A stretch of 64,000 bases of DNA from Helopsaltes ochotensis (Eukaryota; Chordata; Aves; Passeriformes; Locustellidae): the NCBI GenBank assembly GCA_013400155.1, contig VXBM01000142.1, positions 1,039,623 to 1,103,622 of the forward strand. Reading direction: 5' to 3'. The notes beneath the pieces are model-generated. The model saw only the letters and a list, made by a program, of their open reading frames with translations. It did not search any database and was not told the DNA's origin. The translations under genes were made by a program, and so were the position numbers. Positions 26,970 to 37,215 of this stretch are shown here, piece after piece; within the stretch, counting starts at the first letter, position 1; each line of letters begins with the position of its first letter.

Positions 26970-27037
26970 GGCAGGAGGTTGGGCTGGACACCTCTTGATA
27001 TCCCTCCCCACTCAAAATGGGATTTGATTCCTGTGAC
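26970..27037 (+). mobile_element. CR1 LINE 3'-end fragment (diverged)
   Basis: GGAGGTTGGGCTGGACACCT, CTTGATATCCCTCC and a tail GATTTGATTCCTGTGA align by eye with the CR1 terminal phrase GGTTGGACTAGATGACCTCTTGAGGTCCCTTCC...GATTCTGTGA. It is more diverged than the copies at 19883 and 48495. Confidence 0.6.
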
Positions 27038-29735
27038 GGATGCTCACTCCTCTCTGTCTTTGGACAAGTCACTTAGGGAGATCCTCAAGTGTCTGAAAGC
27101 AACCAGCTCACAAAAGAAATTAGGTGCTTAAATGGCTCTGAGAATCTGGGATTTACCTTCTGTTACATAGTTTTGCTGTCTGAAGCATTCTCCTAGGCTT
27201 GATGAGTTCATGTTTGTCCATAATTGTGAGATACTAAAGCTTTACCCTCTGTCAACGAAGGGATAAATACAACTGCATTTCTCTTAAGTAATAAGAAAGG
27301 TACTTTTCTTTCAATGATAGAACCATTGAATTTTCTTCTTCCAAAACAGCCAACATGATTGAAACATTTAGAAAGAAGTAAGGATACACACAGCCAAAAA
27401 AGCAAATGGCACGTTGCTTACATCCAGTCCTCGGCAAAACACTGGAGGCATCGCAAGATAAAGTGCTTTGGGCTTCCAGCCACATAATCTTTTATCGCTT
27501 AGAGTAAATATCCTATGCTCACACAGGGAAAACTATTCTCTTCTTCTGGAGTCTAGCTTGTGTCAATGCTCAAGGTATAAAGCACTGCTGTTGTGCTCTG
27601 GGACGTTTTTCTGCCTGCCGAGAATTTTGTTTAAACATCGTCAAATTCGACTCATTTGAAAAGATAAATTATTGTTTGGGTTGGATTTTAAACTGGCTCT
27701 GATAAACTTCCATTTTATGAGTTAGCTGAATTCTATTAGAGATAGCCTGAGTTTAGCTTGGCTGGACAGATGCTTTTCAGCAATAGCTTAAGGGCTCTCG
27801 CTCTGCATTGAGCAATTCAGTTTAATTTTAACTTTCTAATGAAAGTCCAGTTAAATTGCTTGCAAAAAACTAATAATACTCTTTAGGGGCTTTGAGACAT
27901 TCTAAACAGCTGAATACAGTGATCATACCTGTACTGTGGAGCTGTACAGGACAGTTGAAATGAGCATAGAAATTTTATTGTTCTCTATTAATATTATTTT
28001 TAGTAGAACTCTTTTCCATTTCTGCTACCACCTTTAAGATACTTTCTCTTTTTTTAAAAAAGATACTGGTTTAATAAGAGGATTACTATGTATTATGCTA
28101 ACTTTAAAAATATTTTGGTCTGTTGATAAATATATGCCTTTCAAAATACTTAATACAGACAGTTTTGGTTTACCTTGTGATGGGACATCATTTCTAAGAT
28201 GTGGAGTCATCATTATCAGTTTAATCCCATCTGCTGAGGAAAATGCATGTCTTGCAAGCAAATATGCACTTCTTTGCTGCTACAAAGTTGAGGTGCCTCA
28301 AATGGGGCTTTTTAAAATGATTCCTGTCCTTGAAGGAAGAGAATGCAAAGTAGAGGTCTTCTGCAGGTTGACCTCCCTAGCAGCACCCTGAGTTTCCTTG
28401 GTTGTGACAATGAAAGGCCAAAAAAAAAAAAGGAGTGAAGGAAAATCACAAGAGATTGAAGCCTGTTCTCTTTTCCCATTAAATTATCTTAATGCGGCAA
28501 CAACTAATTTCTCTTCATTTACTTTTTCAATTGCACTTGGCAGCCTCTTTATTCTGATTCCTATCAGCTCGTAATTAGTTACCACAGAAAGGACTAAGAT
28601 GTACATAAATAATCATAAGATGCCAGATAAACTCTATCGGTTTTAAATTAGTGTTGTGTTTTGCTAATGCGCTCTCACCTATTATTTTTAATTATAGTTT
28701 ACAAAGCAAAATAGCTTCTTGCCCTCTCCCCAGCTGTTCTGGCACTGTGCTTTTAGTCTGTGCCAGGGAATAGCCCATCACCCATGCCAGGGTGCTTGCC
28801 CCAACCCTGTGGCCTCCATCTGCAGGTTTCTGTTGGGACAATTCAGAGAAACCCATTCTTCCTGTTGGAACACAAGTTCACTTGGTATTTAAATTAAAAA
28901 AAAAAAAAAAAAAAGGAAAGGAAAGGAAAGGAAAAAGAGGTGAAAGCAAGAAAAATTTTAAAATCCCTTCTGATCCACAAAACCCTCTAATTTATCCACT
29001 TCATTTCTTAAAGCATTAGAAGACATGAGAAATGGTTGTTACAGAACAAAACTCCACTGGAAAGCCTCGTGTCTCTGCAGTTCCAGCCCTGTCTCTGCCT
29101 GCAGCACACTGTGAGAGTCACAGTGACAACTGCCATGGGGAGACTGTTGATCCAAGATCCATGGGCAGGTTTGGCACCAATCCCAACTGCACTTTACATG
29201 ATAGGTCTTAATTGGAGTGCCCAGGTTAATTTTGCACAAGAGGTTTAAAAAACCCAAACAAACCAAATCCATCTCTCAGGCTATGTTGCGGGTTAGGATG
29301 TCCAAGCATATGGTCAATGATTTCTGTGATGCAAAGGGAAGTTTTGAGGTGCTGCTTTTAAACCTGGCTCAGCTGTTTTGGTGTCAAACACCACCTGGCA
29401 CCTCCTGCCACCAATTCGGGTGTTTACCAAAAAGCAGCAAAACACCTGAGCTTGGGGCTGAGGTTCAGGATTCTCTTTTTCTTTTCTTTTGCTCTTAGAG
29501 GGAAGGAAAAGAAAAAAAGTCCTCAATAAAGTGGTTTTTAAATGAGTGTCCCAGAGGCAGTGCCTTCAGCAGGGCTGCAGCCTTGTCACCGGGCAAGTTA
29601 CCGTGCCAGCCACGTTTTCACCAGTGCTTGCACGAGACACGGCTCCAAAGGGCCGTGGCTGAAATTACAGCAACAATAAAAGATAACATATCTCTTTATG
29701 CATTGACATAGTTTTGCTTATTTTCTCTCTCTTAA
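27038..29735. other. 3' end of the intron, no further exon recognised
   Basis: Unique-looking sequence up to the terminal-exon acceptor. It contains a short A19 run and pentamer repeat at 28896-28936 (listed separately). No exon is recognised among the short frames here. Confidence 0.5.
28896..28936 (+). repeat. A19 run followed by (GGAAA)n
   Basis: Nineteen A bases (28896-28914) are followed by about four GGAAA pentamers. This is a simple low-complexity microsatellite, perhaps grown from an old retroposon tail. Confidence 0.8.
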
Positions 29736-29766
29736 TTTTTTTTTTTTTTTTTTTTTTGAATTGCAG
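29736..29766 (+). promoter_or_regulatory. WWOX: WWOX terminal-exon splice acceptor
   Basis: A run of 22 T (29736-29757) is followed by GAATTGCAG, ending in AG at 29765-29766. CTCTCTCTTAA just upstream adds pyrimidines and can supply a branch adenine. The exon joins in phase 0 at the codon pair CAA CAA, which is where the last WWOX exon begins in other vertebrates as I recall it. Confidence 0.9.
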
Positions 29767-29955
29767 CAACAAGGAGCTGCCACGACCGTGTACTGCGCCA
29801 CGGCGGCGGAGCTGGAGGGCCTGGGCGGGATGTACTTCAACAACTGCTGCCGCTGCCTGCCCTCGCAGCAGGCACAGAGCGACGCCACGGCCGCTGCCCT
29901 CTGGGAGCTGAGCCACAGGCTGATCCAAGAACGGCTTGGCAGCCGGGCCAAATAG
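29767..29955 (+). CDS. WWOX: WWOX, last coding exon (C-terminal 62 residues)
   Basis: WWOX is a tumour suppressor of about 414 residues with two N-terminal WW domains and a short-chain dehydrogenase/reductase (SDR) domain. It acts mainly as an adaptor for PPxY proteins in the cytoplasm, Golgi/mitochondria and nucleus. This exon encodes the end of the SDR domain and the tail: residues 1-10 QQGAATTVYC, then ELEGLGGMYFNNCCRC, and near the end LIQERLGSRAK before TAG. These match the recognised vertebrate WWOX C terminus. The WW domains and the catalytic SDR residues lie in exons outside the window. Reading is in phase 0 from the acceptor at 29766; there is no internal start, so this is a partial CDS. 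The exon is strongly GC-rich at third positions in an AT-rich setting. The segment between CRC and LIQERLG is alanine-rich and looks like the most diverged part. No frameshift or internal stop is seen. Confidence 0.97.
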   Translation, partial: QQGAATTVYCATAAELEGLGGMYFNNCCRCLPSQQAQSDATAAALWELSHRLIQERLGSRAK

Positions 29956-29984
29956 CAGGGAGCTCCTGGAAGGATCAAAACACG

Positions 29985-30010
29985 CGAGCGCGCGCGCCCG
30001 GGCGCGCTCG
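29985..30010 (+). repeat. GC-rich inverted repeat just after the WWOX stop
   Basis: The arms CGAGCGCGC (29985-29993) and GCGCGCTCG (30002-30010) are perfect reverse complements with an 8-base loop GCGCCCGG. The hairpin begins 29 bases after the stop codon and contains many CpGs and alternating CG, which could also adopt Z-DNA. In RNA it would be a very stable stem. No function is known to me. Confidence 0.85.
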
Positions 30011-30611
30011 GAAACTGCCAACGCTGGAACCTGTCCAATCTTATCATCTAGAGGGTTTCCATGTTACCTCAGATACAGATTAACCAGTGTTAAATGAAAT
30101 AATAGCAGTCACAACATAGTGAAAAATGTTAAGTACTGATGGGAGGTGGGGAATACCGCGGGTTAAAGGGACAATGCGGCTTCCTGGGGCTTAGTTAGTC
30201 TCGGTTCTCTTTCTTTTGATTATAGCCTGTTCAAAGTGTAACCCAAGGAGGCATCTTTTGTCTTATTTTAGGAAAGCAATTCTGCAGATAATTTCTGTTG
30301 TTTTGATTAATGGGTAGGTACGTAGCCCAATATGGGATTTCCTCCTTATTTTGATAATTACTGTCTGTTAGGCTTTAGGTATTGATTGGGAGATGGTAGT
30401 TGTGTTGATTGTTTTTCCCTACAAGGGTTTTATTGGGTGTGGCAAATCAAAAGATTATTGAGGAAAGAAATCTTTTCTGCCCTCGACTGTTGGCTGAAAA
30501 TATATCTGTGCTGTCTAGAAAAAGAAGGTGCAGGAAGACATCTGAACAGTAATGGTAAAGTCACAGCTAATTAAATATTTCTGTGTTTTGTTTTTTTTCT
30601 TAAAAGATTAC

Positions 30612-30617
30612 AATAAA
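30612..30617 (+). terminator. WWOX: Polyadenylation signal AATAAA (proximal, possible)
   Basis: This is the first canonical AATAAA downstream of the WWOX stop. GT-bearing sequence (TATGTTGTAA) lies very close behind it. It could be an alternative proximal site. Confidence 0.4.
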
Positions 30618-30833
30618 AGATATGTTGTAAACCATTCCCTAAGTACTGTCGAGTTAACAAAGATGATGATGTCTCCTTAAGAACACACAGAGTGTAATCA
30701 GGGGTTTAAATGGTATTTCCATCCATTTCTCGGTTCAGTTTTAAGGAGTCTTTTTTCCCTTGAAAATTCAGTTTCTCAGTTCTCCTGATACTGTATCCCA
30801 TTCCAAATCTGTCTTTTCTTTCCATTTAAATTC

Positions 30834-30839
30834 AATAAA
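30834..30839 (+). terminator. WWOX: Polyadenylation signal AATAAA (likely main)
   Basis: Canonical AATAAA followed by CA dinucleotides from 30841 and then a GT/T-rich element (AGTTTGTCTCATTTCTG) about 40 bases downstream, as expected for a cleavage site. It gives a 3' UTR of about 0.9 kb. Confidence 0.5.
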
Positions 30840-30943
30840 ACAACATGCTTGCTTGAATATTGTCACCTGAAAAGAAAGTTTGTCTCATTTCTGCAAATGT
30901 CTTAGTTCCACTTTTTTTTTTTAGAAAAGAAAACTTGAGGAAA

Positions 30944-30949
30944 AATAAA
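30944..30949 (+). terminator. WWOX: Polyadenylation signal AATAAA (distal, possible)
   Basis: A third canonical signal in A-rich context. It is followed by the T-rich stretch TTTTCTTTCTTGTTTCTTTC near 30980-31000, which could serve as the downstream element. Weaker candidate than 30834. Confidence 0.25.
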
Positions 30950-31536
30950 GAGCTTCTTGTTGATGCCAAGAAAACGCTGTTTTCTTTCTTGTTTCTTTCT
31001 GAGTTCATTTTTTGTATTTTGTGCTTTGTAGCTGTCTTCATGCCAGAAGGTTGTTCTAAGCCATCCTCAGTCCAGCATCACATTTTCTGTAGACAGAATA
31101 TAAACAAATAAATAGAAGGACACATTGTTAATAGAAGTTTATTTGATCCCCTTATAATTTCTGCTTTGTTGTTAACAGTCTACCTTCCATGATTTTTCTT
31201 GTCTGCAATTGGATTAGTTGTTGAACAGGAGTTAAAATCAAGACTTCTACCCAAGTGCAGCCTCAGCTGCTCCTTCCTTGTCTGCTTCCTTACCTGATCC
31301 CACAGTCTTTCCTAAAGCAGCAGTAAAGAATATGTGGCCTTTTTTTATCCCTGCTGTGCCACCTCTGTAGCAACAGCTTCAGGAGACAACAAATCCTGCC
31401 CACTCATCTTCCTCGACTCTCTGCAACCCCTTCCCCAAGGGCAGCACATCCTGCATTGAAACAATTGGTGGAATAAAGAAATAAAAGGGGCTCTTCCAGA
31501 AAGAACAACACCTTTTTTCAGCCTTTTTCAGAGTGG

Positions 31537-31629
<93 letters not shown>
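31537..31629 (+). repeat. Poly(A) homopolymer, 93 bases
   Basis: Uninterrupted A run preceded by CAGAGTGG and followed by GGTCTTTCTTG. I see no recognisable retroelement body 5' of it and no clear target-site duplication. It accounts for the poly-K and poly-F frames here. Confidence 0.95.
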
Positions 31630-31631
<2 letters not shown>

Positions 31632-32337
31632 TCTTTCTTGTCTCCTAGAGGTTTTCTCCAGCCTGTGCAACACAGACCAGATGCTGGTGTAGTGCAGTGT
31701 CTGAAAATTCACAGCCTGGGTTGAAGGCTTTGCAAGTTGAGGCGATGGTTACAGCCAAATTCCTTGTATTGTCTGCAGTTTAACTGGGGAGAAAAAGTGA
31801 TTAACTCCTGTCACCTGTGCAACAGCCCTCACATATGCATTATTTTTCCCTTTCACAGCCAGACAGAATTACTCCGGTATGACACGGGCAGTGTACGACG
31901 GCGGAGCTTTGCGCTGGAGCTTGGCATTGCTGGGCTCAGAAGAGGCACTAATTAAGTGATGCCGGGAGCTCTGCACTCCCCTGAAGGCCTGGGCCTCCTG
32001 CTCCATTTAGGCAAACATTTATAACCTATAATGAACCCCTTGTCATTCCTTATTGCTGAAATATTGTTCGCTTCTCTGAGAATTCAGTACTTTGGGATAT
32101 TGCCTGTCTTCCTTCAAAGAGTATCTGTGTGGTTTTCCTCTGTAGCCCACTCTCTATTTCAGTGTTGCAAGGTAAGAGCACTTTTAATGTTAGCATAGTT
32201 TTAGTTTTGCACCAGTATGAGGTAAGCTAACCCCTAGCTTCACTGAGTTGTTTGGGTTCCTCTGGTTCTTATTTCTGGTTATTATTTATTGACACCAGTG
32301 TATCGCCTTGTCTAGAATTTCACTGTCGTAATTTTCT

Positions 32338-32482
32338 CCAATTGCTCCCTGTTTCTTTCTTTCTTACTTTTTATTTCACTCTGTCATTCTCAGTTTCTCT
32401 TTTTTCCTCTCCTTCATTTTTTTCTCTCTTCATTTTTCTTCTTCCACTCTGTGTTCTCGTCTTTGTCTCTCACTCTCCTGTG
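32338..32482 (+). repeat. Polypyrimidine-rich tract
   Basis: About 145 bases almost entirely of T and C (TTTCTTTCTTTC, CTCTTTTTTCCTCTCC, TTTTTCTCTCTTC and similar), with scattered purines. It is low complexity with no fixed period and might be read as a decayed (TTTC)n or (CT)n microsatellite. Confidence 0.7.
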
Positions 32483-35400
32483 TTGAGATAGTTGAGTATA
32501 AAAAAAGGCTTTTTCCAAATGAAAAAACAAGACACTGAGCTGTAGAGCCCTCGTTTCTATTAGAAACACTTGTGAAAATATTTTTTTTTTTTTTGCAATC
32601 TCAGTTTGGTTTCAGCTCAGGAGGGATGTGCAGGGAACATTAAAAAAGGAAAAGCAATTGAAAAGAAACAGACTCCAACCCCTCCATTTTAATATCCTAG
32701 ATGTGCCTAAGTCATTGGCTTTCAAATATATTTTGGTGTAAAATTTGGCACATTTACAGCCGGCCAGATTTATTTATTTGACTGGCTTACATTTTTCCGG
32801 TTGATTTACCTGAGGCAATGTCTGTGTGAATTACTCCACAATGCATTGACTCCAGTGTTCATTAAAGGTAGTTAAGTGATCCTGTGTCTAATATTAAAGC
32901 AAACCCCATTAACCTTAACTAGTATCATATCAGCAAAACAAAAAGAACTGAATAAAGCAAAATAGATCGGGTATTTATAGTTCTTGGAAAAGATCCAGCG
33001 AATTCACATCAAGCTCCTAATAGTCCTAATAAGCACTTGCTAGTTATCCCCATGAAGAAGGAGGAGGCTGGCTCAGGGCTGTGTCTGAAGCAGGCTCAGC
33101 CCCACAGGGCTTTGGGAACGGGAGGTGCTGGCAGGCGATGCCGCCCAGCGTTTCCCACCCACACGCTGCAGGGCGTTGTCCGACCCTTTTCCCCACTGCT
33201 TTCCTTCCAAAGTCAACATTTCCCAATTTAATGCTGGGTTTTTTTTTTTCACCCTGTATCGGTGCCGTGTATCTTCAAGCCCGTGTAGGTGAGCCAGCAA
33301 TCTCCCGTGCTGGGATTGAAGAGCCAGAAGCTTTTAGGGGAATGGAGGTTCCTTTTCAATCAGTGTCAACAATGCTGTCCTTTGTTCTGCCAGACAGTCA
33401 CTGACTGCTGGGACCTCTGCTTGCCAAATCAGGTAGAGGTGAACCAGCAGAAACCCATGCCAAATCTTGACTTCTTTTATTTTTCCTTCCTGCTTTTTCT
33501 TTTGACATCTGGGAGACAAATCCCAGATATTCTCAGACCAGGTAGGGCTTTTTTATTAGAGAAGTCTTTCCAGCAACACTGCAATAATTTGACTTATATC
33601 AAGGTTGAATAACTCCTTGTCAGGTGTTAAGCTCGTGACCTTTCAAGCCAAACACACTTATACTAACCAGTTTACCATTGGAATGATCAATATCTTGTAA
33701 GTGAGAAAGTCTAGACAGATCTTATTTTGTCCTTTGGTATCACTTGTGGCTTTGGGATTGATCATTATATGTGGCTGGGGAAAAATTGCCTATATATTTC
33801 ATGCTCTGTATTTATCTTGACAAGGTTCTCTAGGATTATATTTTCATAATCTGAATGGCAGTGGAACAGCTGCTCAGACTGTGCAAGCCCTTCTTATCGA
33901 GCTGAATTTAAGCTACGGCAATTACTCTTTCTCCTTATGTATTTCTTTTTTAAACAAGCGTGTACTATACATTAAAATGTATGGTTGGGGCGTCAGGGGC
34001 CATGCTGAGAAGCTTGGAAAATGCTGCTAAAGTGTATTTCCTTCCACACAATGGCTCATGTGGGTTTGTATTTTGTTCTAAATATAAGCCCGTATCTGAG
34101 CACAGGTGGGCTCTGAAGGAGGGCCCCAGCCTACGGCAGGGAAATGTTCTTTTATTAACAAATCTTAGAGTCAAGATTCCCCGAGACTGGAGGCATTTTA
34201 GGAAAGCTAGAGGAGCCAATAGTTATGCCCAGTAGTAAACACATGACTGACTGAAGCCTTCAAGTGGCCCCTTTGCAAAGAGAGTCCTTGGTGAAATCCC
34301 TGCCCAGGGAAGCAGCTGAACCATCCCCAGGGCCACGGGGACCTGCACAGGCTGATGCCAGGCTTGGGAGGGGCCTGAGTGACTGACACGGGGATGGAAG
34401 CACTGAAATACAGCAGACGGATGGTGCCTATTTGCTGGTGCCCTTTACTGTGGGATGGAGGAAATGGGAAAATAGAGAGGTATCTGGGAGAGAAAGAATG
34501 TGCTGCTTCTCTATTGAGGGTGGTTTCTTTTCTTTCCCTACACTGCTAACTGTGTTATTTACTAGATGCCTTTTCTGGGCTGTGCTTTTTCTTCTCTCCC
34601 CCACCCCTGTTGCGTTTGCAGAGTACTTTCCAAAGGGTGTTTTGTGAATTAGCTTCATGCTTTAAAAGAGAAGATTGCTCTGGCAGAGAACAGCATAGTT
34701 GTAAAAGTGTCAAGGTGTTATGAATGTCCGGATGATAGAGCCCAGTTGTTATCTGCTGGGTAGTGAGGGAGGATAGCTAATGATGTGCAGCATGTAAACC
34801 GTTTGTTGCTCTAATCCATCTGTGTGGAGAGGAGTGAAAAAGAGGGGCGAAATCCTGGGAAAATTACTTGGACAGCTGGAGATAAAGTGTGTACTGATGG
34901 AGTCATCCAGAGGTAGCTGTCAACATGAGCTGTGTTTGCATATAATCCAAGCGATGCACAATGATTCCTTTTGGTGCTGTTTTTTTTATGGGGGTTCATG
35001 TGTCTGTGCACAGACCTTAATTACTATCCAGTATCTCTTACCAACTGGGCTCCAGTTTTAAGTGAGGAATGTGATTTTAATCAATTTGTGGCTGGGTGGT
35101 GGAGAGAAGTACTACAAACAGACCAAAGCAAGACATATGGATCCCTTTGGAGGACCTGAATTAAATGAGAAGCAGTCATTTTATTAATTCTGCTGTGTTT
35201 TATAGACCTTTTATATGGAACATTAGCCATACAACTTCACTAGCTAATTAAAAAGGGCTCTTATCAATTTGCTGGGCAGTTGCTTATGCAGGGGGTGGGG
35301 GGGGAAAAAAAGAGAGGAAGAAAATTTTTTTTTTTTTTTTGAGTCCCAGAAAATCATTAACCTTAAGGGGGTACAGAACAGATCACCAAATGCCTGGTGA

Positions 35401-35941
35401 GACTATTTGGACTGCTTATCTTCACTCTCCTAAAAGAACTGTTGTAAAAACTGAACATTACACAACACTTTGAGACTGATCTGCACCGTGCATGTTGTTC
35501 ATATGGAAACCTGCACTCAGGTCTGGTGCAGTGCCTGCAGATATGTGAGCACAGGCTAAATTAGGGGCTTTGTACACTGGATTTCTATGATCCCTCCAGG
35601 CAAAGAAGGCACCCTTTTCCTTGGGCTGGTGTTAGCCTTTAACAGCAGCAGTTTGAGCAGCTTTGTCATGTTCTTAGGCAGGACTGAGGAGCGCGTGTGG
35701 TGCTGGCGGGCGTGGAGCGTGGAAGCTTTTTGGAAAGGGAGGAGAGAGAGAGAGAAGCCGAGGGCAGGGGAGCCTCCCCAGTCCCGACTGATCACACCAG
35801 CCCGGAACTGATGGCTTTGAAATGGACTGTGAGAGGAAGGGCAGGACACACCGGGGAAGGTTTTGGAAACGGGCAGTGCCCCTCTGAGTGCAGCCCTCTG
35901 TGCTGCTGCCTCTGCGGCATGGGACGAGGCCGAAGCCGGCC
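32483..35941. other. Intergenic sequence without a recognised gene
   Basis: Mixed composition and no recognised gene, CR1 copy or RNA gene. The G/purine tract plus T18 at 35290-35340 is listed separately. A short (GA)n run lies near 35741-35756. Confidence 0.5.
35291..35340. repeat. G-run/purine tract followed by T18
   Basis: GGGGGTGGGGGGGG, then AAAAAAAGAGAGGAAGAAAA, then a run of 18 T. One strand is purine for about 33 bases and is followed directly by oligo-T, so the A and T runs can fold back on each other and the G-runs could form non-B structure. No function is assigned. Confidence 0.7.
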
Positions 35942-36079
35942 CAGCACCTGGAAAGCAGCATCACAAAAAAGCAATGAGTAGGGACAGAGGAAAAAAAGTT
36001 TTCTAAACCTCAGCACCTGAAAAGCAGCATCACAAAAAAAACCCAATCAGTAGGGACAGAGAAAAGTCTTCTAAACCCC
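35942..36079 (+). repeat. Direct tandem duplication, about 69-base unit
   Basis: Copy 1 (35942-36010) and copy 2 (36011-36079) both read CAGCACCTG, AAAGCAGCATCACAAAAAA, then a short variable A/C segment, AGTAGGGACAGAG, then TTCTAAACC. They are adjacent with no spacer and differ by a few substitutions and small indels in the A-rich parts. This is a recent-looking segmental slip duplication. Confidence 0.9.
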
Positions 36080-36640
36080 TTGCACCTCCACAAGCCCTCA
36101 CTTTACGTGGCGTATTGGATTTTACAGGCACGGGGTCTGCTGGGAGCTGTCTGCCGAGCACACAGTTAGCAGTGATTGAACACCAGCGTTTTGAGCATTT
36201 TGACTCAAACCCAGAGTAAACTTGTGAGTGAACTGCTGGCCTGGGCTGTGTCTCTGGTGGACAGCAGCCAGCCGTGCATCACAGGCCGCGCAGCCACCGA
36301 GCGCCCGGCCGGCGGCTGCGGGTCACGGCTCAAAGCAAGCCTGAAATTTCACTTCAATGGATCCTGAATTACCTCTCATCCCAGGGAAAGCTTTATTTCT
36401 CTGCCTCTCTTTTTCTCCCAGCATCGAGCCGGCGTGGCTGGAGAAGAGAGGAGAAAGGGAGCCGGTACTGAGACCGTCTCAAATGTACCTGGACTACAAA
36501 CAAACCGGTATTTTCCTTCCAGCAAAGCTGTTCCTTTAATCTTTATGAGCAGGAGAAATTCATGCATTACAGAGGCACAAAAACGAGATGGGAAAGGCGG
36601 GTGGGAATAGTTGCATTAGAATTAAGCCCTGTTTTTAATA

Positions 36641-36652
36641 TGACACCTGTCA
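36641..36652 (-). promoter_or_regulatory. Candidate TGIF/PKNOX/MEIS dimer site
   Basis: TGACACCTGTCA; the reverse complement TGACAGGTGTCA fits the TALE homeodomain dimer consensus TGACAG(C/G)TGTCA exactly. It lies about 80 bases upstream of the CpG-rich block. A 12-base match is stronger than most single motifs, but occupancy is unknown. Confidence 0.35.
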
Positions 36653-36720
36653 GACTTATTGTTAAAAATACGGAGAAAGGCTCCCTTCAGAAATAACAAC
36701 ATTGCAGCAAGGTTAGTTGC

Positions 36721-37215
36721 ACACGGCGAGTCCTGTCAGCAGCCGCAATTAGAAGTTGTTTACGGGCGAGCGAAGCAGCTCGGCATTCCCGGGGCTGCGC
36801 GGACCCTCCGCACCGGGGCTGGCGCAGAATCCTCCTTCCAGCCCAGCCCAGCCCAGGATGCGAGATTCCACCCCGCAACCACCCCGCCGTCCTAATGCCA
36901 CCATCGCCCAGCCGGGGATGAAGCGCTGCTTTACACTCAGGGGCTGGTGTCACCAGGTTTGGGCTGTCGAGCAGTTAAAGGGTCAATTTACGGCGGGTTG
37001 GAGGGGTGGGGGTGAAGGGCAGGGGATGTGCGGCAAGGAGAGCCCCTGACAAACGAGGGCTGTCGGAGAGCCCTGCCCTGCAGGGGCCCCTCTTTCTGTC
37101 GCCTGGCTATCAAAAGCCATCCCCTGCCCGCTCGGTGAAGCCCCTCGGCCACCGGGAGGAATCCCCCGGCTGCGGGGCTTGCGAGGCACCGGGCACCGCC
37201 GCTCCAACCCAGACC
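36721..37215. promoter_or_regulatory. CpG-island-like block
   Basis: I count roughly 37 CpGs in about 490 bases, including GGGGCTGCGCGG, CACCGGGAGG and GCACCGCCGC, against about one per 100 bases around it. GC content is high and drops sharply at about 37215 into AT-rich DNA. A smaller CpG cluster lies at 36285-36325. Such a block may be a promoter (for instance of a non-coding transcript) or an enhancer. No TATA box or coding first exon is recognised; the overlapping frames at 36659-37293 look like by-products of high GC. Confidence 0.5.

Larger units (their letters stand above)
1..29766 (+). other. WWOX: WWOX last intron (3' part)
   Basis: This stretch lies immediately 5' of the recognised WWOX terminal exon, so it is read as the 3' part of the last intron; the 5' splice site is outside the window. 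In other vertebrates this intron is exceptionally long and forms the core of the FRA16D fragile region, which is known biology rather than something seen here. I found no other WWOX exon in it, which fits a very long intron. The open frames inside it lack family motifs and are low-complexity, proline/serine-rich or mutually overlapping, as chance frames are. Contents are listed separately: CR1 fragments, an ancient repeat tail, homopolymer runs and CpG-rich patches. Confidence 0.85.
29956..30860 (+). other. WWOX: WWOX 3' UTR (likely extent)
   Basis: The UTR starts after TAG at 29953-29955 and is inferred to end 10-30 bases beyond the AATAAA at 30834-30839. That gives about 0.9 kb, similar to what I recall for mammalian WWOX. 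The first 60 bases hold the GC hairpin; the rest is AT-rich with no recognised repeat. An earlier AATAAA at 30612 would give a UTR of about 0.67 kb. The exact end is inferred. Confidence 0.6.
30861..32337. other. Intergenic, immediately 3' of WWOX
   Basis: No gene recognised. The block is unique-looking except for the 93-base poly(A) run listed separately. Short frames around it are products of that run or are chance. Confidence 0.5.

Noticed and set aside
31518..31724. Poly-F and poly-K frames
   Set aside because: Translations of the 93-base A-run.
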